Source: Effrenium voratum (lineage: Eukaryota; Sar; Dinophyceae; Suessiales; Symbiodiniaceae). Taken from it: a stretch of DNA of 64,000 nucleotides. A program made the position numbers and the translations under genes. Under the pieces are notes generated by a model that was given only the letters and a program-made list of their open reading frames with translations, had not been told where the DNA came from and searched no databases. The stretch is taken from assembly GCA_963377175.1 (NCBI GenBank), contig CAUJNA010003294.1:1668501-1732500 (forward strand), read 5' to 3'. Positions 55,537 through 64,000 of this stretch are shown here, piece by piece; the stretch's first letter is position 1, and the number at the start of each line of letters is the position of its first letter.

Positions 55537-55576
55537 GACAACTTGAATACCTAGAATCGCTCGAGCAACGTGCTCA

Positions 55577-56240
55577 CCTTGCGAAGCTCGGTCCTGCAAG
55601 GCCCTCTTCACATCCCTGGTGTTGATTTGCCGCGGCAGACCTCCGACCACGTGCCCAATGTCAACTAACTCCTGATCCATCGAATGGCTTTGTGTCAACT
55701 CGTGGGAATAACTAGCACATCGCGCCATTCGAGTCAACACAAGAGGCAAAGCGCTCACAAGCCCCGCTTTGCTTGACGCTCTGGCGACAACACGAAAAGA
55801 AGCGTATGGAGCAGTCGAAATCCTCCAACGTCCTCAAACAGTGAGCGTCCTATCAGTGCTCGAACCACGGAAAACTTGTTTAGATTCCCGATTAAGGGAG
55901 CTCTGTCTGCGTTCAAGCTGCCTTTCTTCGCCTTCTTCCTGTCCGGCAGGCGAATGGTCTGCTTCCACTTCAGAGCGTCTCTGCCTGCGCCAAGGATTGG
56001 CACTGGCGCTCGTTGTGCTCTCCCGCCAGTTGCTTCTGCTTTCTGTGATACACCTGCCCCACCAAGGACTTGGTGAGCCTTCAGAAAGGCGAACTACATC
56101 CCATTCTGCCGAGCACGAATCGCAAAGGTTCTGGCTGTGAGGTAGAGTCTGTGGGCGCAATGGAGGAAGGAAATCAGAAGACCACGGCAATGTCAATTCA
56201 AGTGCGTCAGCATCATGGTACAAGCCGATGAGAGGCATTC
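55577..56240 (-). CDS. Host-gene exon(s) upstream of the retrotransposon
   Basis: Minus strand. The region ends at the strong donor CGCAAG|GTGAGC (55577). Two overlapping possibilities: a polar frame (SEVEADHSPAGQEEGEERQL) over about 55834-56238, and a second frame (KFSVVRALIGRSLFEDVGGF) over about 55755-55900, followed by MDQELVDIGHVVGGLPRQIN and TRDVKRALQDR. Exact exon boundaries and frame are unresolved, and a short 3' exon (...RTELRK) fits the next exon at 43829 best. Family not recognised. Confidence 0.35.
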
Positions 56241-57425
56241 CATGCTCATGCGTAAAACACCCAAAAGTCCGCCAAACTTGTTGTTGCTTTTTTGGACTGG
56301 CAACTCCTGAAGGTGGTCAAGGGTATGCGCTATGAAACTTGAAGCCCTGCCAACACCTCCCGCCTTGGTCAGTAAGGCACCAATGGAATTGCGGGCGGTT
56401 CTTGGACAAACCCGAGTAGTCCTTGCCCACAAAGCCATTGTGGTGCAGGGTGGTCAGCATATCTTTCAGGAATCCTTGGGACTTTGGTCAGAACTGCTAA
56501 GTTGCGAATGGATCACTTGAGATCTGCCGCATGGGCCCAAAACCATGAGACGCGCTTAAAAAAGTGGGTCTGTGCCAAATTAGGGAGACTTCCAAAAATT
56601 ATGGGTTTTCCTTTTTGGTGTCCCTTTTAATCAACCTTACAAAGGGTACCCTCCAAAAAGCACACATTCAAAACGAAGCGACTGTGCACTTTGGTGCTAC
56701 ATAGCTTGGCCCTCGGACATGTTAACAAGCAGCAACTGCAACAAAGCAACCCTTGACGTTGGCCAAAAGTGGTGTCTTTCAACTTCTGATGAGTATGGGC
56801 GGCCCACCAGGGTTGAAAGGCGCTCAATTGGACTACTAGTAGCTCCTAATGGGTCCTTTTGGGACGTCGTGGGAGGTCTATTGACCCTGAAGTTCTGAAG
56901 CCTTCTGGCTATTCGTACGATGCCAAGATTCCTTCAAGCTTCAACTTCGTAGGCAGGCTTCGCCTGGCATTGCTTACCTTCTTGCGAAACCAACCCTACG
57001 TGTGCTTGGGACTCTCCCTTACTAAACCTGAACCCATGGGTCTTTGTTGTTTGAATGTGCAAAAAGAGATGCTCACGGTCGGTTTGAAGCACAGTCTGGT
57101 GGCTTGCGGAAACAGATGTGAAGTGTTTCTGAAGCGGACCCTATTTTCGCAATGCTCGAAGAATAAATATCGGAGCCTCCAAAGGGTTTGGGGACAGCCC
57201 GGTTGAGATTTTCACAAATGTGCCTTTCCAAGCTTGCCAGAGTTGTGACAATCCCTCCGTAGAACTCGCATGCCATCCGCTGAGCCATCACTTGGGCATG
57301 CCATCCGCTCGGCTCGCGCTGCCGCCTACTTCGTGGGTGTCACTCAGAGCCCACGGTGGGAAGCCGCTGCCCAAGGTGCCAGGAAACTAAAGCCGGTGTT
57401 CCAAGAAATGCAATTGCGCAAAAGA
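56241..57425. other. No gene established
   Basis: Some protein-like fragments, for example minus MAQRMACEFYGGIVTTLASL near 57230-57285, but no consistent splice structure. Confidence 0.4.
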
Positions 57426-57428
57426 TAT

Positions 57429-57547
57429 GGCCATGGGTCAAAACACTGTACCCCCAGTGAACATCCAAATCCCCACTACAATAGATTAAAATGGGTGGTG
57501 AATTCAGCTATCCCAAAATGGGATCCTATTGGTTTTGAACCACAGCC
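57429..57547. mobile_element. Introner-like TIR element with ATAT target duplication
   Basis: ggccatgggtcaaaacactg ... ggttttgaaccacagcc, flanked by ATAT at 57425-57428 and 57548-57551. Carries the shared core (cccccagtgaacatccaaat; ctaaaatgggtggt variant). Confidence 0.85.
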
Positions 57548-57551
57548 ATAT

Positions 57552-59560
57552 CTGCAAAGCTGGTGCTAACTCACTACCCTCGAGGCTTGGAGCCCTGCCT
57601 GACTTCAGCGATCCTGTCGAGCAGCGCCTGCTCTTTTGACGACTGCGAAAGCAGAATGCGGCCGCAGGCGAGATCCAGCGCCTCGCCGCGGGGCAGTTTG
57701 CAGGAACTTGAGTTGGGTGTTTGCGTTGGAGGATTTGTGCAACATGAAAGTTTCCATGTGGCTTCCTTCACATGCGAAAACTGTCAGATCAATAGCCATA
57801 CCCTGCCCAGTTTCTGGCAAAACAAGAACTGGGGTCCTGTTTGGGGCCAGGACTCCATTTTTGTTCAGACCCACTACATAATGGGCTTTGGAGAGCTGGG
57901 AAATTCTGTTCATACAGACGGTCAACCCACCAAACACACTTTGGCTGCTTCAAAAGTTTACGGCTTAGAGGCTAGACTGATGCTGCAAGTTGGAACCCGT
58001 TTACCCGAAACTCGGGTCCTCTGAACCGAAACGAACAGGGCACCCTTTCCTTGGCTGCCAACCCGTTTTTGGGGCTCTGTTTTGACACATAACCCTCTGA
58101 GCGCCCGAACCTTCACTTTAGTATTCAGCATGGATACAAAGGTAGCTGTATGCCATGCAATCCCCAGGAAACCAGCAACTGAAATGGCCCTGTAGTTACA
58201 AAGGATTTTTCTTTTCCCCCTCTGCCATACTTAAGAATCCTAACTAAACCAGCCATCTACAACTAAACCAGCAATCTAGGAAAATGGCTGTGTTGGGCAC
58301 TCCACTTTTTGACTACCCCAGACTTAAACCCGCTGGTTGATTGCCCCCCAAACCCTATGCGATAAAAAAAAGAAGAAGAAAAAAAGATGGCCCTTGTTTT
58401 CTCCCCCCAAAACCTGTGCGTTCAGAAATTCATGACTAAAATGGCCCTGCTTTTTAATTACTTTCTTCGATTTGGCTCCATGGGAAGGGCCAAAGACTCT
58501 GATCGGCGCACTCCGATCACTCCCCACCTGTTGGCCGCTCTCTTCCGCCAGCTCCACTGCCAGGAGCAGCAGCACAGCAGGCTCCGTGCAGTCTGCGGGT
58601 AGGGTTCGTGCACAAACCGAAGCGAGTCACTTGCTCAAAACCCGGTATTAAAATGGTCTACCTAGAACTGCCCAGAACCATGTGAAGAATTAAGAAGGCG
58701 GATATCCGCAGCTATGTGGTTGGGATTGTCCCTTACTAACCTTCATCTACCCGGGTTTTGATTGTGGCTCAAGTGGGAAACGCCCCAAATGGTGGATCCC
58801 CCCAAAAAATCAGTTTCCAACAAAAGCCAAATCTGCAATCTGCACAAGAATTGCAAACATGTGAAAGAAGGGAGTCCATGCTAAGTAAAGGACCTACATC
58901 ATAGTAAGCTCGCTTCATACCGAAGCTTGCCATAAAATATGGACCCCCACGTCCGGCAAAAATAAGAGTAACACCTATGATTGGCCCGTGGCCCAACTTA
59001 CAAGCACGTTCACTTGTGTTCGGCGAGTCTTCGTAATTCTGCATCTGAATCGATGTACACCCAATTGCCCTGCAGCACTGTTCCAATCCCTTAGTCGTGT
59101 CCTGAGGGTGTGTGCGCTTCTTCTGCGCTAATTTTCTCCCTGAAACTTTTGCAGTACCAAATGCAAAACCGCTGTGAATGATTGCTTGCGATGCACCCAG
59201 CAATGCTGCCATCACTCACAAAATAGTTGCAAACCATGGATGCAACTGCATTCCTGGCATCTGTCAGAAGCCTTCCGGCTGACGCCAGCAATTCAACAAT
59301 TGGGTTGACGCCATTGACAACTGCGCTTCCATGATGTGACTGCCCTGCATGCTCTGTCCCGCATTTCTGCCACAATGCTCCTGCAAGTAGTTTCGCACGA
59401 TCTAAAACATGCACAAACCACATAGAGGACATGTCCGTCCTTCCAGTGGTTTTTTGCTCGGAGAAGCAAATAGTATCGTAGCCATCATCAAACGTGCTAG
59501 CGCAAGCCTCGATTTTTTCGCCGCCGGGGCAAACAGGGCCCAATGGACCAAGCCCCGCAC
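57552..59560. other. Unresolved; possible downstream exons of the helicase gene
   Basis: On the minus strand 59150-59420 is open and protein-like (FVHVLDRAKLLAGALWQKCG; ASAGRLLTDARNAVASMVCN), but I could not fix splice sites or family. The rest shows nothing recognisable apart from a short inverted copy of a 29.55 kb motif at 58301-58318. Confidence 0.35.
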
Positions 59561-59569
59561 CTGGCAGAG

Positions 59570-62500
59570 CGGACACAGACAGCCCCTGGCAGCAGTCGCA
59601 GACTCCACAGCCTGGGCCAGAAACGCTCCACCAAACGGATGTGTGTGTGTGTGGGCAAGTTGGCGAGTTTTTGTTGAGTTTCTTCTGTATTTTAGGGAAG
59701 CCAAAATGAAGACTTGAAGCCGTTTTTGTCAAAGAGAAGCAAAACCAAAGACTTGCCGAGTTAGAATCTGGATGGAGAATTGCTAGCGTGTGCTCAGATT
59801 GCGTGCAGTAGCAGTTGGATGAACGTGTTGAGTATGTTGGGAGCTTGGCATTTTTACCTGGAACAACCGCTTTCTCTCGGCATATGGGGGTTGTGCGGCC
59901 CTTCCGCATCTCTTCCGCCGCCCTTCCGCGTCTCTTCCGGGCAGGCAGTGGGAAGCTCATGCTATGTAAGCCTGGAAATTCGGAATACTAAACCGAATAC
60001 ATGGGTGTTAGCACGACGCCCGAAATATGTCCCATGGAACAGCACAGGTAAGTGTAAAGCTGGGTGGCTAGGAAGCAGCATTTCTCCAGCATCTCGGGTA
60101 TCCCAATTCCAAGTGAGTAGTCCCATTCCTTTCAAAGACCCAAACTCACGACTGCCTTTGGCTCTTCGATGCTCACGCGTGCATGCCTCCCTGCCTTGAT
60201 CCAGCTCGTGAGCGCCGTAGTAAGCCAGCAAGATGCTCCACCGGCAGCGGGAGCGCTGCGTGGCGAAGTTTTGGAGCTGCCGCCGACTGGCGTACTCCGC
60301 CTGTCAGACCAGACTGGCCCAACGGTCCCAAGCATGGGGGGAGCCTGCTATGCCAACCGCTGCCGGCGCGCGGTGTGCAATATGTCTCAACGAACCTTTG
60401 TAAGGCCGGTGTTTCACGGAAGGAGAAAAAAACACGCGGCACCCACAATACGCTCGCCTTGCGCTCCACTTCGTCCATCTCTTGGAGCCTTAGCTTTGGA
60501 TCAACTGTCTCGGCCCATGCCGTTGACCGGTGTTGCTTATGAACTTGGCAAGAAACTCTAAGTCTTCAACCATCTGGGTGAAATATGTTATTTCACCAAC
60601 CTGAAATAAGGTGGTCGGGGGGCCATTCCCCACATAAACCACCATTTGGTTTTTTGGTCGTGTGAGGTCGGTATAATTCACCCAGAACCATGTCGCAGGA
60701 AAGCTCGCATCCCGACCGAATGCCAGGTCACTCTTTGGCGAGCCAGGACCGCGTCGAGAAGAGGCTCCCCCACCAGCTGTTGCCTGTGGGCTGTTGGCGC
60801 ATGGCCATGGGTCAAAAGCCAAATCGGTTAGCCCCCAGTGAACATCCGATTCAATCCAACCACTAAAATAGGAAGCCTAGAATGGATGGCGAATTCACCT
60901 AGCCCAAAATGGGATCCCAAAACGGTTTTGACCCACAGCCGCATCACCTGATGATGTCAGTACTTCGTACGTCAAGGTTGGAGGTTGGGGGGAGTTGGGG
61001 AATTGGGGAGGTAGCTTGGGCGGGAAATCCAAAATCTCACGCAAATTGTGAGTCCAGGGAAGCAAGGTCGTCCTACTCTGGCTCCATGCAGGCGACCTGG
61101 ACACAATTCTCGAGAGTCAGGTTTGCCGCGAATTATCTTTCTTCCTGAGGCATAGACTTCATTGTGAAGACTCGAAAACAGCGCTGACATTCTTAATATG
61201 GCGATATGTCAAAGCGAGGGAAATGTTGGATCCATTTTCTGACACACAGGCAAGAAAGCCGGCAACATGTCAAAATTGAAGACGCCCTGATCCCTTCAAC
61301 ACTGAATGAACTGTATGGGTGTTGTGCCGTGCTGCTGTAAAGGAGAATGCAGCGAGCATCTCGCCCATCTCGGCCAGCGCGGCCGATTTGGTTCACATAC
61401 CTGCACGAACGCATGTCAACCCGAAGCAATTTAACACACAGAATACATAATTTACAAACACGAGAAACAAGCACAAGTGAACATGGCATCAATCATTCAA
61501 GCTTAACATAGGTTGATACCCTAGCTTGCAGCAAAACAAACCAGTATGAATGAGCTTTGTGCTTGAATGTTTCAGACCATATCATGCTCGCAACTGCATG
61601 TCATCTACCCGCGAGTGTGAGCATGGCTTCCTGGCTGATGCGATGAGTAGCGTGTTGCACCAGCAGTATGGCGGCTGCCACGAAGGATTTTAAGGCTGCA
61701 AGGCGGCCGATGCGCTTGGGCTGGGAACCGCTCAAGAGGTTTGCGCTGGACCCTCGAACAGCTACCTATTGAAACCCTGGAGTCACCTTACGCTGCATCC
61801 TTCAAAGTTTTTCCAGAAAGAGCAGGAAGGTGCCAACAAGCGGCAGGCCGCGGAGCCCAGCGAGGATATTCCTTCACACGCCCCACGCCAGAAATCATAC
61901 GCCAAACTCGAGATGAGCCGGTGCCTGCAAGGGTAACATCTACCCCGGAAAAACGCATCAAAACACCAATTCATTAGCTCCCAGGCGCGTCTCAAAGTTG
62001 AAGGGCGGCTCCCAGTGGATCACAAGGTCGATGTCAGGCTTATCAATGCCTAGGGCTATGGGGAATGGAATCCACTTCTGTGATATAACAGAAAGGGCTT
62101 CCCAAAGACTATTTTGCTGATATAAAGGGGGATTCCCTTGTATCACAGAAGTGGGGAGAAACCCTTGATCCCACAACCCTGGGCCTAGCAACGAGAGAAA
62201 CCAAGGGAAGCAGGATTCGTGCACTGAACAGCATCCAAGAACTGGGCCGGTTGGCCTTTGTGCCCCGCTATGAATGATGCTCAGGCTCGGGGTAATTGAA
62301 CTGCGCATGAACTCCTTGGCCGGGTGCAATGCAGCTTCCGTATCTTTCACAAATGGGTATGTCAAAATAGGAGGACCCACAAATGCTGCTTTGCAACTCC
62401 CTTTGAACCAAGCTGACAAGGGCGACCCTCAAAAGACGCGCACGCTGTGAACACCGACTCCTCTTGACGCTCCGCACATGTTTTTTTGCACCGTACTCGG

Positions 62501-63250
62501 CTCGCCTGTTTCTGGGATTCCCTTCCTTGCGTAGATAGGCAGACTCTCCACGGCACGTGAGCAGTTCCGGTGTTTGCCCGGGGAAAAAGCCACCAAGCCT
62601 TTCACGGGGACTAGCCATGTCCCGAGCGAAGCTCGATCTCCAAAGTTCCCGCCGGTCCCAAGCGCCCGCGCCTTGGCCATAGGCGTCTGTGGCCACCATG
62701 ATGTCGATCTCTCCATTTCGGAAGTCCTCGGAGCCGGCGGCAAAAACACCTAGCAGCGCGTAGACGTATCCTTATGCACTTTGGCCCCGGCCCGGAAGTT
62801 CACCTGTTTTTCTGGCTGGTTCTTCTAGAGTCGGAAAATACTGAAAGTTTTGGACACGAACCTAGGGATCCCCCTTGAAGGAAACTACAAGTCAGTGTTC
62901 ATAAAGGTCATTCCCTCATTTCTTGCTCACCAGCACGTTGGGCCACGATGAAGCTGCAGGACTTGGGGAAGCTCCACAACAGCATGTGGGTGTGGGTCAA
63001 AATTAAGCCACCAGGAATTGGGCCGCAGGTTCTAGTCTTTGGTTCCATTTGCCAGGGCAACCCATTTTGGGGTTACCCTATTCTTGACCCACAGCCATGT
63101 CGGAATCGCAGCTTCAACATTTCCTTCAAGTGGGATCAACAGTCGTAGGGCTTGAGACTGGCAAGTGCTGGCAGCAGGCCAGGTTCTGCCGCGCCCGTTC
63201 TTCTGGCGGCGTCTCCCCGTCAATGTAGCCGACCACCATCTGCAGGCCAC
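59570..63250 (-). CDS. RecQ-family DNA helicase, C-terminal half, multi-exon (partial)
   Basis: Exons found, 5' to 3': 63250-63176 (GLQMVVGYIDGETPPEERAR), 62749-62672 (SEDFRNGEIDIMVATDAYGQ), 62049-61992 (GIDKPDIDLVIHWEPPFNFE), 61400-61328 (YVNQIGRAGRDGRDARCILL), 60300-60195 (RSRCRWSILLAYYGAHELDQ), and 59611 to about 59570 (GCGVCDCCQG). Phases agree throughout. They give helicase motifs IV, V (VATDAYGQGIDKPDI) and VI (QIGRAGRDG), and the RecQ zinc site CRW...CGVCDCC, with LLAYYG where family members have LLxYFGE. Introns use GC donors (62671, 61327, 60194) or GA (61991). RecQ helicases unwind DNA in repair and recombination. Motifs I-III lie further upstream and were not found. Possible extra exons near 60720-60960 and 63260-63345 are unresolved. 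Confidence 0.8.
60803..60940. mobile_element. Introner-like TIR element with GCAT target duplication
   Basis: ggccatgggtcaaaagccaa ... ggttttgacccacagcc, flanked by GCAT at 60799-60802 and 60941-60944. The longest clean family-1 copy (138 bp). On the minus strand the flanks join to TYEVLTSSGDAPTAHRQQLV when element and one duplication are removed. Confidence 0.88.
62997..63095. mobile_element. Introner-like TIR element with CATG target duplication
   Basis: tgggtgtgggtcaaaattaa ... ttcttgacccacagc, flanked by CATG at 62993-62996 and 63096-63099. Lies in the helicase intron between 63175 and 62750. Confidence 0.85.
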
Positions 63251-64000
63251 CTGGGCTCGCTGTCAAAGAAGCTCACAGTGGGCTTCAGGAATCCTGGAAC
63301 TGTGTAGAAACTCTTCTCAAACACCTCAGCTGGGCAATGTCTGTGAAGACCTTTGCTCTCACCGGTTGTCCTTGCACAAATTATTCTGAGCAATCGTCGT
63401 AAAGCATCCAAGATAGCCTGCTACAGAGCCTACTTGGGGACCAACAAGCCCCCAAACCGCGCATGAAGTAAGCAGGACTGACGCGCAAGTCTCAATTTAT
63501 CAAGTAGGCTCTCACAGAATTGGCAATCCCGAAGGTATGCCATGGCACCGTGCCTCGTTGGTGCCGAAATGGCCCAGGGAAGCAACACATCGATGCATAC
63601 CGCATGCCCAGTCTCCCACCCGTTCTCCGTTTCGCCGGACTGAACTCCAGAAAAGCCTTGCGGTGGGTTGACACTTGCGTGCTCTGCCTCCAAGCAATGA
63701 CTTAGGGCACGCATCCAGCTTGACCTCATCCCACCCCCGGAACCTCCGCTCCAAACGCCCCCAGTCAGAACAGGTATGGTCCAATTACCTGCTTGTATCA
63801 TGATATGTCATGACGGATCAGCTTGCACGAGCTCCGGTTGTGTTGCATGGCCGCGCGGCGAACATGGCGCAATCGCGAAAGGTCAGCTCCATTGACCGAC
63901 CATTGACCATGGTCCAGTCAATGACTCGATTACTCGTTGACCATGGCTGGTATGCGAGACATGTCGGGTCAAATGCGCCAGGACCATCATGTCCCTTCTC
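63251..64000. other. Upstream part of the helicase gene, unresolved
   Basis: On the minus strand 63345-63260 reads EVFEKSFYTVPGFLKPTVSF, which could correspond to the segment before helicase motif IV, but splice sites are not clear. 63880-63950 contains a short gaccattgaccatgg repeat. No Walker A or DExH motif seen. Confidence 0.35.

Noticed and set aside
55356..55541. 62-codon N-terminal extension of retrotransposon ORF1
   Set aside because: It is translated repeat A1; the ATG at 55355 gives a more sensible start.
62268..62699. 143-codon continuous ORF as a gene
   Set aside because: Only its start (VATDAYGQG) is exon; the remainder is intron after the GC donor at 62671.

Overview
The window looks like nuclear DNA of a dinoflagellate, most likely a Symbiodiniaceae-type genome. 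Four things point there. Genes are broken into very short exons whose introns nearly all start with GC or GA instead of GT and end in AG, usually AG|G. Every gene I can identify with confidence lies on the minus strand (a unidirectional block). Introns carry short inverted-repeat elements of the introner type. There is an 11.7 kb tyrosine-recombinase retrotransposon that encodes a DNMT3-like cytosine methyltransferase. All intron boundaries were placed by reading frame and protein-family match, without RNA evidence.

Layout. 1-1320: 61-bp satellite. 1321-8800: mostly gene-poor, with one probable exon (6562-6822), one possible exon (about 8455-8650), a tRNA-like/TIR repeat (3535-4173) and purine-rich microsatellites. 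9240-11625: a ~148-bp tandem array split by a related TIR/tRNA-like element holding a ~770 bp CATA microsatellite. 12843-14348: intronless secreted-type J-domain gene with one in-frame stop. 14583-17265: nested satellite blocks. 17780-20960: decayed retroelement-like coding remnants. 21106-22611: exons of an unidentified gene. 24314-35032: a complete HtrA/Deg serine protease gene in 14 exons (418 codons). 35033-43850: fragments of unidentified minus-strand gene(s). 43849-55536: the retrotransposon, sitting in what was a ~60-bp host intron. 55580-59560: host exon remnants and unassigned DNA. 59570-63250: C-terminal half of a RecQ-family helicase whose 5' exons lie upstream. 63250-64000: further upstream sequence, unresolved.

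The retrotransposon is the centrepiece. In coding (minus) direction it reads: repeat A1, a CCCH zinc-finger ORF, a cysteine-rich ORF of unknown function, a tyrosine recombinase with complete catalytic residues, a Gag-like basic protein, one TAG codon followed by a 9-bp-stem hairpin, then in the same frame cytosine methyltransferase - reverse transcriptase - RNase H, and finally B1, A2 and B2. This A1...B1-A2-B2 arrangement is the split-direct-repeat structure of PAT/Ngaro-like (DIRS-order) elements, which replicate through a circle integrated by the recombinase. The methyltransferase could mark the element's own DNA.

A second theme is intron birth. At least seven short elements (about 90-140 bp) with related ends (GGCTGTGGGTCAAAA type) are flanked by 4-bp target duplications and lie in introns. 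One is nested in another beside a splice donor, and removing some of them precisely leaves open reading frames.
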